Source: Kitasatospora aureofaciens (GTDB taxonomy: Bacteria; Actinomycetota; Actinomycetes; Streptomycetales; Streptomycetaceae). Taken from it: a stretch of 64,000 nucleotides of DNA. Location of the stretch: the NCBI RefSeq assembly GCF_019192735.1, contig NZ_JAHTKP010000012.1, positions 1 through 64,000 on the forward strand. Reading direction: 5' to 3'. Positions 34,812 to 43,608 of the stretch are shown piece by piece (positions within the stretch are counted from its first letter, which is position 1; each line of letters opens with the position of its first letter). The position numbers and the translations under genes are program-made. Below the pieces are notes generated by a model. That model did not search any database, had not been told where the DNA came from, and saw only the letters and a program-made list of their open reading frames with translations.

Positions 34812-35540
34812 ATGAGTACCCACGACCCCTCAGGCCCCCAGCCGGAGGGGGGCGGCCAGCCCTCCTCCGACAAGCAGTCCCCGCAGCCGGGCGACGGCAC
34901 GCCGGAAGGCAAGCCGTCGGAGCCGTACGGGAGCCCACCGCCCGCCGACAGCCCCCAGGACCGCCCCGGCGCATACGGCGGCACCTTCGGCGGACCGTCC
35001 TACGGCCAGGGACCGTTCGGCCAGGCCCCGTACGGCCAGCAACCGCCGTACGGCCAGGGCCCGTCCGGCTACGACCCCACCGGACACGGCGCCCCTGGCG
35101 GGGGCCCCGTCCCCGGGATGCCGCCCATCGGCAGCTGGCCCAACCGGATCCTCGCCCGGCTCATCGACTACCTCCTCGTCCAGGTCGTCGCCGTGCTCAT
35201 CGTGCTGCCCTTCGCCAGCCTCAGCGACCGCTCCGGCTCGGCCGGCGCGTTCTGGCTCGCCTGCGCCCTCTACCTCATCTACGAGGGCCTCATGCTCGGC
35301 CGGGACGGCCAGACCCTCGGCAAGAAGGCGATGAAGGTCCGCGTCGCCATGCTCGTCGACGGCAACTCGCCCACCCAGCCGGCCGCCTGGACCCGCGCCG
35401 CCGTCTACATCCTCCCCGCCGTGCTCTGCTGCGCCGGCCTCTGGTGGCTCATCGACGGGCTCTTCGGCGTCTTCGACAAGCCCTACCGGCAGTGCATCCA
35501 CGACAAGGCCGCGAAGACCGTGGTGGTCTCCACGGCCTGA
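34812..35540 (+). CDS. RDD-family membrane protein with Gly/Tyr/Gln-rich tail
   Basis: This is a 242-residue protein. The first 110 residues are disordered with PYGQ repeats (FGQAPYGQQPPYGQGPSGY). The rest is an RDD domain: IGSWPNRILARLIDYLLVQVVAV, MLGRDGQTLGKKAMKVRVAML, CCAGLWWLIDGLFGVFDKPYRQCIHDKAAKTVV. It is probably a paralogue of the preceding RDD protein sharing only the membrane part. The repeat-rich tail resembles tails of other streptomycete membrane proteins such as TM2 proteins. Function unknown. Confidence 0.87.
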   Translation: MSTHDPSGPQPEGGGQPSSDKQSPQPGDGTPEGKPSEPYGSPPPADSPQDRPGAYGGTFGGPSYGQGPFGQAPYGQQPPYGQGPSGYDPTGHGAPGGGPVPGMPPIGSWPNRILARLIDYLLVQVVAVLIVLPFASLSDRSGSAGAFWLACALYLIYEGLMLGRDGQTLGKKAMKVRVAMLVDGNSPTQPAAWTRAAVYILPAVLCCAGLWWLIDGLFGVFDKPYRQCIHDKAAKTVVVSTA

Positions 35541-35574
35541 CCGGTGGAGCGGTGCGGTGACGCCCGGCGGCGGA

Positions 35575-35817
35575 TCAGCGCTGCCGGGCGTACTCGTGCC
35601 CGGCCGGGGCCGCAGCCGGCACCTGTGCGGGCCGGGCCGACCGCGCGGAGACGGACAGCGACAGCAACGTCACCAGCGTGCCGAGCGCCACCGCGAAACC
35701 CACCAGCACCGCGACCTCCAGGACGCCCGCGGCGCCCGAGACGGCCAGCAGCACCACGGTGGTGGCGACGACGGTGAACGTACCGAGACAGAACTGAGCA
35801 GCGGACGGACGCGGCAT
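35575..35817 (-). CDS. Small two-helix membrane protein
   Basis: This is an 80-residue hydrophobic protein. Helix 1 is LGTFTVVATTVVLLAVSGAAG and helix 2 is LEVAVLVGFAVALGTLVTLL. A short charged, Ala/Pro-rich C-terminus ends it. AAGGA precedes ATG 35817; an upstream ATG at 35835 would add six residues. No family is recognised and it is not clearly in an operon. Confidence 0.65.
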   Translation of the reverse strand: MPRPSAAQFCLGTFTVVATTVVLLAVSGAAGVLEVAVLVGFAVALGTLVTLLSLSVSARSARPAQVPAAAPAGHEYARQR

Positions 35818-36022
35818 GACGGGGGTCCTTCGCACGTCGGGGGAAACGGGCGGGAATGGTGCCGGTTCCAGAAGTCCTACCCGGCAAGGGAGTTCGGTAA
35901 GTCCAGGCTAAGCCCCCGCCTCCGGGGCACAGGGGGCGCACGGGCTCACCCCGGGGTCGTCCGCCCCGCTCGATACGGTGACCTCGACCCGCCCGCCCAC
36001 GTGATCCCCGGGGGACCCACCC

Positions 36023-36715
36023 GTGCCCATCCCTGCCGACTGGCCCACCACCGAAGCCCAGGCCCTCGCCGAACAGGAACGCCTCCGCCCCCTCGTTCAG
36101 CCCCACGACGACCCGGGCCTCCCCGCCGACCGGCTCATCGCGGGCGTCGACGTCGCCTACGACGACGACCGCGACCTCGTCGTCGCCGCGGCCGTCCTCC
36201 TCGACGCCGACACCCTTGCCGTCGTCGAACAGGCCACCGCCGTCGGCCGGATCCCCTTTCCCTACATCCCCGGACTCCTCGCCTTCCGCGAGATCCCCGC
36301 CGTCCTCGACGCCCTCGCCGCCCTCTCCCACACCCCCGACCTCGTCGTCTGCGACGGCTACGGCCTCGCCCACCCCCGTCGCCTCGGCCTCGCCAGCCAC
36401 CTCGGCGTCCTCACCGGCCTGCGCACCCTCGGCGTCGCCAAGACCCCCTTCACCTTCCACCACGACCAGCCCGACACCCCCCGCGGCGCCACCACCCCCC
36501 TCACCGACCCCGCCACCGGCGAGGAAGTCGGCCGCGCCGTCCGCACCCAGCCCGGCGTCAAACCCGTCTACGTCTCCGTCGGCCACCGCATCGGCCTCGA
36601 CACCGCCGTCCGCACCACCCTCCACCTCGCCCGCCGTTACCGCCTCCCCGAAACCACCCGCCATGCCGACCACCTCTGCCGCCGGGCCCTCACCGCGGAG
36701 ACGCAAGCGAACTGA
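36023..36715 (+). CDS. nfi: Endonuclease V
   Basis: The 230 residues form endonuclease V, which nicks DNA near deoxyinosine and acts in repair of deaminated adenine. RNase H-like fold motifs are present: LIAGVDVAYDDD (first catalytic Asp), GRIPFPYIPGLLAFREIPAVLDAL (Glu) and DLVVCDGYGLAHPRRLGLASHLGVL (Asp and His). The start is GTG 36023. Third codon positions are almost all C, more extreme than neighbouring genes. Monocistronic as far as can be seen. Confidence 0.95.
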   Translation: MPIPADWPTTEAQALAEQERLRPLVQPHDDPGLPADRLIAGVDVAYDDDRDLVVAAAVLLDADTLAVVEQATAVGRIPFPYIPGLLAFREIPAVLDALAALSHTPDLVVCDGYGLAHPRRLGLASHLGVLTGLRTLGVAKTPFTFHHDQPDTPRGATTPLTDPATGEEVGRAVRTQPGVKPVYVSVGHRIGLDTAVRTTLHLARRYRLPETTRHADHLCRRALTAETQAN

Positions 36716-36816
36716 CCGTGTCCCCGGCGGGCCCGTCCCCGGCGCTGGCAGCATTTTGGTGGTGGGTGGCGGCAATGGCGCTGGTGGGGTGGGTGGGGCG
36801 GCGCCATTCTGGGGGC

Positions 36817-37374
36817 ATGAGTACTTCGGAGAACCCCGCCGGCGCGATCGTTCCGGACACCAAGGACTGGACCTGGGTACTGGAGCAGGCCTGTCCGGAC
36901 TGTGGGCTGGACACCCCGGGTGTGGTGCGTGAGGACGTCGCCGGGATGGTGCGCGCGAACGCGACGGGCTGGCTCGCCGTGCTGTCGGGCGACGAGGACG
37001 GGCTGCGTCGCCGGCCGCGTCCGGAGGTGTGGTCGGATCTGGAGTACGCGTGCCATGTGCGGGACGTGTTCCGGCTGTTCCACGTCCGGCTGAACCTGAT
37101 GCTGGAGCAGGACGACCCGCTGTTCGCGAACTGGGACCAGGACGAGACGGCCGTCGCCGAGCGCTACGGGGAGCAGCGGCCGGCCGCGGTGGCGGAGGAG
37201 TTGGCGGCGGCCGCCGAGAGGTTGGCGGCGGCGTTCGAGCGGGTGGCGGGGGAGCAGTGGCAGCGGACCGGGAACCGGAGTGACGGGGCGCGTTTCACGG
37301 TCGAGTCGTTCTCCCGCTATCTGATCCACGACCCGGTGCACCACCTGTACGACGCGACCGGCGCGCGGGCCTGA
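36817..37374 (+). CDS. DinB-superfamily protein
   Basis: This is a 185-residue four-helix-bundle protein. The metal-site histidines are probably in WSDLEYACHVRDVFRLFHVRL and YLIHDPVHHLYDATG. Relatives include mycothiol- and bacillithiol-dependent transferases and many uncharacterised proteins. A mycothiol-dependent role in detoxification is possible in this organism but not shown. ATG 36817 follows a G-rich Shine-Dalgarno-like stretch. Confidence 0.85.
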   Translation: MSTSENPAGAIVPDTKDWTWVLEQACPDCGLDTPGVVREDVAGMVRANATGWLAVLSGDEDGLRRRPRPEVWSDLEYACHVRDVFRLFHVRLNLMLEQDDPLFANWDQDETAVAERYGEQRPAAVAEELAAAAERLAAAFERVAGEQWQRTGNRSDGARFTVESFSRYLIHDPVHHLYDATGARA

Positions 37375-37383
37375 GGGCCGGGG

Positions 37384-37839
37384 TCACCAGCCGGAGGCCT
37401 CGTGCAGCATGGTGCGCCGGAGCCGGCCGGCCACGCTGGCGGTGTCGGTGCCGATGACGTCGGCGATCTCGGGGGCGGCGAGGCCGACGACGTAGTGCAG
37501 GATGGCCAGGTCGTCGTCGGCGGGGTGGCGATCCGGGGTGGTGGGCACGGGCTGCCGGGTGTGTTCGGCGACGGTGCCGCGCAGGATTTTCCAGGCGTGG
37601 GCGGTGGGGTTGGAGCTGCCCAGTAACTCGCGCCAGTGGACGGCGATTTCGGCGAAGGCCTGCTGGACGGCGATGGCCGCCTCGGCGCGGTCGGGCAGCC
37701 ACACGCGGGCGTAGCTGAGGTACCGCGGGCGGTGGAGTTCGCAGAACGCGGCGAACTCCACGGGGACGTCCGGCGGGAGGACGGCCTGGTCGGCGGGCCG
37801 CGGGGGCGGCTCGGCGGAGCTCCTGTGGCGGTTGGTCAT
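37384..37839 (-). CDS. Sigma-70-like small protein (degenerate ECF sigma factor)
   Basis: This is a 151-residue protein. The N-terminal half resembles sigma region 2 (FAAFCELHRPRYLSYARVWLPDRAEAAIAVQQAFAEIAVHW). The C-terminal half resembles sigma region 4 (ILHYVVGLAAPEIADVIGTDTASVAGRLRRTML). The region 2.4 and linker parts are short, so it may be a divergent ECF factor or a regulator derived from one. No anti-sigma gene is adjacent. The stop is 9 bp from the stop of the convergent DinB gene. Confidence 0.65.
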   Translation of the reverse strand: MTNRHRSSAEPPPRPADQAVLPPDVPVEFAAFCELHRPRYLSYARVWLPDRAEAAIAVQQAFAEIAVHWRELLGSSNPTAHAWKILRGTVAEHTRQPVPTTPDRHPADDDLAILHYVVGLAAPEIADVIGTDTASVAGRLRRTMLHEASGW

Positions 37840-38262
37840 CTCGGCTTCTCGGCAAGGGAGATGGATGTCTGACGGTCGATCATCTGCGCTCACTCTACGG
37901 TAGGCCCTCGGTGCGCTGGGTGACCAATCGGATTGAATGCCCGGATCCCGTCGCCGCTCGGCCGGTTCCGGTGCCGGCCGGTGCGGCGCGGGGGCGGTCG
38001 GCGGGAGGGTGGTGCGCAGTGCTGCGGGGGGTGCAGGGGTGAGCGTGTCGAGGCTGGTCAGAGGTGTGGGCGGCGTCGGCCGCACGGCAGTTGATGTGCC
38101 ACCGTAGGCCCTGCGGGGCCTGACGTCCACGCCCACGGCGCGAAGCCGGGTGCGCGCAACCGCACGCACGACCGTGGCGCCCGCGACGTCGCGCCAGGGG
38201 GCGGCCGAATCGACCACGCCCCGGCGGCACTCTGCCCGGGGCGTGGATGGATTGACGGTTCG
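37840..38262. other. 423-bp gap between two minus-strand genes
   Basis: This gap contains the promoter of the sigma-like gene near 37895-37910 (minus-strand CTACCGTAGAG) and a terminator of the following gene at 38214-38246. The G-rich centre (37990-38070) has no convincing frame. Confidence 0.4.
38214..38246 (-). terminator. Terminator after hypothetical gene 38263-38799
   Basis: CCACGCCCCGG (38214-38224) pairs with CCGGGGCGTGG (38236-38246), an 11-bp perfect stem. It lies 17 bp beyond the stop of the minus-strand gene. Confidence 0.75.
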
Positions 38263-38799
38263 TCAGTAGTGCGGTCGGGCCTCGGCGGGGGAGATCCGGT
38301 CGTCAGCGGCGGTGTTGCGTTCGAGCTGGGAGGGGAAGGTGTCGATGGCCCGTCGCCGGGCGAACTGTGCCGCGACGGCGGCCGCGGCTCCGGCGGCGCT
38401 CGCGGCCGCGACGGTGTTGGCGTTCTCCTCGCACGAGCGGGGCGGGCGTGCGTTCGTGCCGCGCCGGCGGCGGCCGAGGGCGGTGCGGGCGGCGTGTTCC
38501 TCGGCCGCCTGTCTCGCGGCCAGGTAGGCCTGGACGGCGGCCATGCCGTAGACCGGCTGGATCAGCTGGTGGCCTTTGAAGAAGGGTCTTGCGGGGGCGA
38601 ATCCGGCGGCGACCACGAGGTCGCGGATCTCTGCTATCTCGGCTTCGCTGCGGGCGGTGAAGCGGACCTCCCAACCCTTTTTGTACGTATGGCCCTGTTC
38701 GCCGCTGCGGCGGGCCGGGTCCGGGCGGCGGACGTATCCGGGCAGGCGGCCGAGGCGGAGTTGGGCCGCGCGGAGGCCTGCGGTCTCGTCACGTGACAT
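38263..38799 (-). CDS. Conserved hypothetical protein
   Basis: This is a 178-residue protein I do not recognise. Residues 1-95 look folded: RLPGYVRRPDPARRSGEQ, WEVRFTARSEAEIAEIRDLVVAAGFAPARPFFKGHQLIQPVYG and a helical YLAARQAAEEH. The middle is basic (RRRRGT) and the C-terminus is Ala-rich. A strand-helix pattern around EVRFTARSEAEIAEIRDLV is reminiscent of a small alpha/beta fold. ATG 38799 has no clear ribosome-binding site. Confidence 0.7.
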   Translation of the reverse strand: MSRDETAGLRAAQLRLGRLPGYVRRPDPARRSGEQGHTYKKGWEVRFTARSEAEIAEIRDLVVAAGFAPARPFFKGHQLIQPVYGMAAVQAYLAARQAAEEHAARTALGRRRRGTNARPPRSCEENANTVAAASAAGAAAAVAAQFARRRAIDTFPSQLERNTAADDRISPAEARPHY

Positions 38800-38892
38800 G
38801 ACGTAAGCCTAGGCAATCCCGCGGGCGGGAGTGACGCCCGGAGGGTGTCTCGGCGTATGCCCTTGGTCACCCTCGGTCAGACGGCCTGGTCG

Positions 38893-38910
38893 CTGATCGT
38901 TTTCGATCAG
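38893..38910. promoter_or_regulatory. 18-bp palindrome upstream of AbiEi-like gene
   Basis: CTGATCG-TTTT-CGATCAG is a perfect 7-bp inverted repeat around TTTT, in an AT-rich gap between divergent genes (38800-39055). A second smaller inverted repeat, ACTC-CAAAT-GAGT, lies at 38937-38949. Either could be a repressor site. Confidence 0.45.
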
Positions 38911-39055
38911 ATACGACAAGCATATTGGCGTTCATTACTCCAAATGAGTGAGGGTATGGGGACTTTAGTGCAGGCTGATCCCGGTTTCGCGACGGTTGCG
39001 TAACAGTGCGTCAGGCGGTCGCTCACCGGTCCGGGCGGTTGGGGATGGTGTCGGC

Positions 39056-40060
39056 ATGAACTACCGGATTCCCTCGCCGCCGCCGTCCCTGGAGGAGCTG
39101 GCGAAGCGTCAGCAGAACGTCATCACCGCGAGCCAGCTGCGCGCCCGGGGCGTGCCGGCCCGCGTCATCACCGAGCACTGCCGCCGCGGCGGCCCCTGGC
39201 AGCGGCTGCTGCCGCGGGTCTACCTGCTGCAGTCCGGCGGTCCCACGCCGGAGCAGCGGATGTGGGCCGCGCTGCTGTACGCGGCGCAGAACGGCCGGGA
39301 GGAGGGCCGCCGCGAGGGCGCGGTCATCACCGGCGCCGCCGCGCTCGCCCTGTACGGCTTCGCCGCCGTGCCCCGGCTGCCCGCCGTCACCGGGGTGGAC
39401 GTCCTGGTGCCCCGCCAGCGCCGCCTCAAGGACGCCGGCGACGTGCGGATCTGGCGCACCGAACGGGAGTTGGTGGCCCGCTCGGTGCACGGACTGGCCT
39501 GCGCGCCGGTCGCCCGGGCGGTGGCCGACGCGCTCCGCGAGTGGACGGCGGACGGGACGGCCCCGGCGCCCGTCCGGGAGGTGCTGCGCGAGGCCGTCAC
39601 CCGGCCCGAGGGGCGGTGCACGGTACGGGAGTTGGCGGCCGAGCTGGCCGAGTCCGGGCTGACCGCCGAGCCCCGGGTGCGGGCCGCGCTGGACGAACTG
39701 CTGGCCGCCGAACGGGACGCGGTGCTGGACCGGCTCGGCGAGCTGGTGGACGAGTGGCTGCTGCCGATCCCGCTGGCCGGCCCGGAGTTGCGGATGCGCG
39801 GCGGCACCTACATCGCCGTCCCGGACCTGTACTGGCCGGAGCGGGGCGTCGCGGTGGAGGTCGACTCCGACCTGCGCTGCGTCAGCGAGGGCGAGGCCGC
39901 CTGGGTCCGCGGCGGCCAGCACCGCATGGAGTACCTGGGGATCCGGGTGGTCTACGTCAACGGCGCGCGGCTCGCCGCCGACCCGGAGGCGGTCGGCACC
40001 GAGCTGCGCGAGGCCTTCCGGGCGGGCGGGACGGACGTCGTGGAACTCCTCCTGGAGTAG
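39056..40060 (+). CDS. AbiEi-type antitoxin-like protein with DUF559-like C-terminus
   Basis: This is a 334-residue protein. The N-terminus matches the AbiEi_4 winged-helix pattern (LAKRQQNVITASQLRARGVPARVITEHCRRGGPWQRLLPRVYLL). The C-terminal part (GTYIAVPDLYWPERGVAVEVDSD, HRMEYLGIRVVYVNG) resembles the DUF559/very-short-patch nuclease-like fold, with the usual catalytic pattern D...ExK degraded to D...EVDS. Such stand-alone proteins are common in streptomycetes and lack an AbiEii toxin neighbour, as here. It is probably a DNA-binding regulator rather than half of an active toxin-antitoxin pair. Confidence 0.75.
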   Translation: MNYRIPSPPPSLEELAKRQQNVITASQLRARGVPARVITEHCRRGGPWQRLLPRVYLLQSGGPTPEQRMWAALLYAAQNGREEGRREGAVITGAAALALYGFAAVPRLPAVTGVDVLVPRQRRLKDAGDVRIWRTERELVARSVHGLACAPVARAVADALREWTADGTAPAPVREVLREAVTRPEGRCTVRELAAELAESGLTAEPRVRAALDELLAAERDAVLDRLGELVDEWLLPIPLAGPELRMRGGTYIAVPDLYWPERGVAVEVDSDLRCVSEGEAAWVRGGQHRMEYLGIRVVYVNGARLAADPEAVGTELREAFRAGGTDVVELLLE

Positions 40061-40092
40061 GGGCCGTCTTCGGACTCCCGACGCCCGCCGGT

Positions 40093-40683
40093 TCAGCCGC
40101 GCACCACCGGCTCGCCGACGAGTTCCACGCCGGCCGCCCGGAGCTCCTCCAGCGCGGCGGCGGTGGTCCCGGCCGCCACCCCGGCGGTCAGCTCCAGCAG
40201 GACGCGGGTGGTGAACCCGGCCCGGGCCGCGTCGAGCGCGGTGGCCCGGACGCAGTGGTCGGTGGCGATGCCGACCACGTCGACCTCGTCGACCTGCCGC
40301 TCGCGCAGCCACTCCACCGGCCCGCGGTTGTTCTCGTCCAGCCCCTCGAAGCCGCTGTACGCCGCCGAGTGGGCGCCCTTGTCGAAGACCGCCTCGACCG
40401 CGCCGGAGATGACGGCCGGCGCGAAGTTGGGGTGGAAGCCGACGCCCTCGGTGCCCGCCACGCAGTGCACCGGCCAGCTGGTGACGTAGTCGGGTTCGGT
40501 GGAGAAGTGGTCGCCCGGGTCGATGTGGTGGTCGCGGGTGGCGAGGATGTGCTGGTAGCCGGGGGAGGACTCGGCGATCAGATCGGTGATGGCGGCGGCC
40601 ACCTCGGCGCCGCCGGCGACGGCCAGGCTGCCGCCCTCGCAGAAGTCGTTCTGCACGTCGACGACGATCAGTGCCCGGTGCAT
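40093..40683 (-). CDS. pncA: Nicotinamidase
   Basis: This 196-residue isochorismatase-fold enzyme converts nicotinamide to nicotinate in NAD salvage. The catalytic triad is Asp9 (VVDVQNDF), Lys102 (AVFDKGAHS) and Cys144 (IATDHCV). The metal site DHHIDPGDHF (Asp51, His53, His59) is that of PncA. ATG 40683 starts right at the conserved strand; ATG 40692 is an alternative. It lies downstream of pncB on the same strand with 253 bp between, so the two form one pathway and maybe one transcript. Confidence 0.95.
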   Translation of the reverse strand: MHRALIVVDVQNDFCEGGSLAVAGGAEVAAAITDLIAESSPGYQHILATRDHHIDPGDHFSTEPDYVTSWPVHCVAGTEGVGFHPNFAPAVISGAVEAVFDKGAHSAAYSGFEGLDENNRGPVEWLRERQVDEVDVVGIATDHCVRATALDAARAGFTTRVLLELTAGVAAGTTAAALEELRAAGVELVGEPVVRG

Positions 40684-40796
40684 GGCTCGCATCCTCGAAT
40701 GTGGGGGGCGTCCGCCGTCGGCGGCGTCCCGGTGGCGGGGTCCCCGGGAGTGCTCGGCCCGCGGACGAGGTGCGCGCACGACGAACGTTCGCGGGA

Positions 40797-40829
40797 CGTA
40801 CGCAGGTCGTACGCGGGTCGTACGCGGGG
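40797..40829. repeat. Three 11-bp tandem repeats between pncB and pncA
   Basis: CGTACGCAGGT, CGTACGCGGGT and CGTACGCGGGG follow one another. Each contains the 6-bp palindrome CGTACG, so the array is also a spaced set of palindromes that could bind a regulator. Confidence 0.7.
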
Positions 40830-40936
40830 AGTTCTCGGGGACTCCATGGGAACTCTACGGCTGACTCTAGGGAGTGGCGCGCGGAGGCGGAAGGCCCGGG
40901 ACTCGCAACGGGCCCGCCGCCGGTCCGCGCGTCCGC

Positions 40937-42253
40937 CTAGACCATCAGCTCGGTCGGCAGGACCGGGTCGCCCTTGGAGAGCTGAGTGGCCGACAGTGGC
41001 AGCGCGGCCCGGGCCCGGACGTGCCGTTCGCGGGCGGCGCCCAGCGGCTCGCGGCCGACCGGCTCGCCGGCCCGGACCAGCGGCACCTGCATCAGGTACG
41101 GCTCCAGCTCGGCGGGGACGGGCCCGGTGCCGACCACCTCGGCCTCGGCCACGCCGTCCGCGTCGGGCCGGCGGGCGGCCCACTTGCGCCCGCCGATGCT
41201 GGTCTTTCCGCCGGCCGCGCGCTTGGCCACCGGGATCAGCGGCCCGTCCGCGGTCTCGGCGCGGGCGACCAGCTTGTAGACCATCGCGCAGGTCGGGTGG
41301 CCGCTGCCGGTGACCAGGCTGGTGCCGACGCCGTAGCCGTCGACCGGGGCGGCGGCGAGCGCGGCGATCGCGTACTCGTCCAGGTCGGAGGTGACGATGA
41401 TCCGGGTCTTCTCGGCGCCGAGTTCGTCGAGCTGGCGGCGGACCCGGTGGGCGAGCAGGGTGAGGTCGCCGGAGTCGATCCGGACGGAGCCCAGTTCGGG
41501 GCCGGCCACCTCGACCGCGGTGCGGACGGCCTCGCGCAGGTCGAAGGTGTCGACCAGGAGCGTGGTGCCCTTGCCCATGGAGGCGATCTGCGCCCGGAAG
41601 GCGTCCCGCTCGCTGTCGTGGACGAGGGTGAAGGCGTGCGCGGCGGTGCCGGTGGTGGGGATGCCGTGGGTGAAGCCGGCCTCCAGGTCGGAGGTGGCGG
41701 CGAACCCGGCCACGTAGGCGGCCCGGGCGGCGGAGACGGCGGCCTGCTCGTGGGCGCGGCGGGCGCCCATCTCGATGACCGGGCGGCCGCCGGCGGCGGC
41801 GGTCATCCGGGAGGCGGCGGCGGCGATCGCCGAGTCGTAGTTGAGGATCGACAGGATCACCGTCTCCAGGATCACCGCCTCGGCGAAGGTGCCCTCGACG
41901 GTGAGCAACGGCGAGCCGGGGAAGTAGACCTCGCCCTCGGGGTAGCCCTGGATGTCGCCGGTGAACCGGTAGTCGGCGAGGTAGCGCAGGGTGTCGTCGT
42001 CGACCACGCCCTGGTCGGCGAGCCAGTCCAGTTGGGCGCGGGTGAAGCGGAAGTTCTCGACGGCGTCGAGCACCCGGCCGGTGCCGGCCATCACCCCGTA
42101 GCGACGCCCGCTCGGCAGGCGCCGGGTGAACACCTCGAAGACGGAGCGGCGTTGCGCGGCCCCGCTGCGCAGGGCGGCCTGCAGCATGGTGAGCTCGTAG
42201 CGGTCGGTGAGCAGCGCGGTCGAGCCGGCCGCGCGCACGGAAGTGGCGTCCAT
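40937..42253 (-). CDS. pncB: Nicotinate phosphoribosyltransferase
   Basis: This 438-residue enzyme joins nicotinate to PRPP to give nicotinate mononucleotide, the second Preiss-Handler step after PncA. Signatures include LLTDRYELTMLQAAL, GYPEGEVYFPGSPLLTVEG and the catalytic-histidine region of the family (MGARRAHEQAA). VRIDSGDLTLLAHRVRRQLDE and GYGVGTSLVTG follow, plus KRAAGGKTSIGGRKWAARR for phosphate binding. ATG 42253 begins the normal N-terminus. Divergent from clpS. Confidence 0.95.
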   Translation of the reverse strand: MDATSVRAAGSTALLTDRYELTMLQAALRSGAAQRRSVFEVFTRRLPSGRRYGVMAGTGRVLDAVENFRFTRAQLDWLADQGVVDDDTLRYLADYRFTGDIQGYPEGEVYFPGSPLLTVEGTFAEAVILETVILSILNYDSAIAAAASRMTAAAGGRPVIEMGARRAHEQAAVSAARAAYVAGFAATSDLEAGFTHGIPTTGTAAHAFTLVHDSERDAFRAQIASMGKGTTLLVDTFDLREAVRTAVEVAGPELGSVRIDSGDLTLLAHRVRRQLDELGAEKTRIIVTSDLDEYAIAALAAAPVDGYGVGTSLVTGSGHPTCAMVYKLVARAETADGPLIPVAKRAAGGKTSIGGRKWAARRPDADGVAEAEVVGTGPVPAELEPYLMQVPLVRAGEPVGREPLGAARERHVRARAALPLSATQLSKGDPVLPTELMV

Positions 42254-42409
42254 GCGGATGATGCTACTACCACTTAACGTCAGAGTGACGATTTCTCGTG
42301 GACGGCGGCCGGGGCGAAATCGCCTGGGGGTCCCCCGGATGGCAGCATGGGGGCTGACAGGGACATCGGACGACAAGCGTGGAGACAACGCAGCGAGGAG
42401 GACCCGGCG

Positions 42410-42703
42410 GTGAGTGTCGCGCCCGTGGAGATCGAGCGCCCGGAGGTCGAAGGACTGCCGGTGGCGGAGCCGGACACCCCCTGGGTGACCATCGTCCACA
42501 ACGACCCGGTCAACCTGATGAGCTACGTCCAGCACGTCTTCCAGGCCTACTTCGGCTACCCGAAGGACAAGGCCAGGAAGCTGATGATGGACGTGCACAC
42601 CAAGGGCCGGGCGGTGGTCTCCAGCGGCTCCCGCGAGGAGATGGAGCGGGATGTCCAGGCGATGCACGGCTACGGCCTGTGGGCCACGCTGCAACACGAC
42701 TGA
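42410..42703 (+). CDS. clpS: ClpS adaptor protein
   Basis: This 97-residue ClpS adaptor delivers N-degron substrates to the ClpAP/ClpCP protease. Signature residues are [47 protein letters not shown], including the NDP and the metal/peptide pocket. GTG 42410 is preceded by GAGGAGGA. It is followed by the DUF2017 gene 101 bp later, a pairing conserved in actinobacteria. Confidence 0.96.
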   Translation: MSVAPVEIERPEVEGLPVAEPDTPWVTIVHNDPVNLMSYVQHVFQAYFGYPKDKARKLMMDVHTKGRAVVSSGSREEMERDVQAMHGYGLWATLQHD

Positions 42704-42804
42704 CGGCGGGGGCGAGAAGGCCCCCGACGACCGCGCGACCGGCGACCGTGCGAGCGGATACGACCGCGCGACCGAAGACGACGAAGACGGGCTGACCGAT
42801 ACAG

Positions 42805-43377
42805 ATGGCTGGGTTGTTCGAGAGCACCGGCGGCGGGAGCGCGGCGATCGCGCTGGACGAGGTGGAGGCCTCCATCCTGCGCTCGCTGGAGGTGCAGATG
42901 CTGGAGCTGATCGGCCCCGGCCCGGGCGAGGGCGGCGGCGACCCGCTGGCGGCGCTGTTCGCCGAGGGGCCGACCGAGGCGCCGGCCGATCCGGCGCTGG
43001 CCCGGCTCTTCCCCGACGCCTACGGCGACCCGGGCAAGCCGGACGACCCCGAGGCCCAGGCCGCCTCCGGCGAGTTCCGCCGCTTCACCGAGCTCGACCT
43101 GCGCGCCCGCAAGCGCGACGACGCCCTGGTCGTCGTCCGGACGCTGGACGGCCTCGGCGGCGGTGGGGTGCTCAAGCTGGCCGCCCCCGACTGCCTGCGC
43201 TGGCTGGGCGCGCTGAACGACCTGCGGCTGACCCTGGGTGCCCGGCTGGAGGTCACCGAGGAGGACGAGCAGGGCCTCTACGACCTGCCGGACAGCGACG
43301 AGCGCAAGCCGCTGGTGATGGCGTACCTGTGGCTGGGCGCGCTCCAGGAGTCGCTGCTGGAGGCGATCGCCGACTGA
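42805..43377 (+). CDS. DUF2017 protein
   Basis: This 190-residue DUF2017 protein, usually encoded beside clpS in actinobacteria, suggests a role connected with Clp proteolysis. It is mostly helical: LDEVEASILRSLEVQMLELIG at the start, FRRFTELDLRARKRDDALVVVRTL in the middle, LGARLEVTEEDEQGLYDLP and WLGALQESLLEAIAD at the end. No catalytic residues are obvious. ATG 42805 starts the conserved region. Confidence 0.9.
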   Translation: MAGLFESTGGGSAAIALDEVEASILRSLEVQMLELIGPGPGEGGGDPLAALFAEGPTEAPADPALARLFPDAYGDPGKPDDPEAQAASGEFRRFTELDLRARKRDDALVVVRTLDGLGGGGVLKLAAPDCLRWLGALNDLRLTLGARLEVTEEDEQGLYDLPDSDERKPLVMAYLWLGALQESLLEAIAD

Positions 43378-43608
43378 TGGCGGACTGATCGCGGACTGAT
43401 TTCGCCCGCTTTCGCACCTGATCCTGCCCGGTTTCGGGCACGTCCCGGCCGCTTCGTCCAGCATGTGGACGGGCGGCCGGGGCATTTCCGTTCAAATCGG
43501 GCGAACCCTACCAGGTCATGCTCAAATAACGCTCAGATGAACTCCGCTATCCGGACCCTGCGTGGTACGACTTCTCCACTCCACGAGACCCACCCAGGAC
43601 GGTGCACC

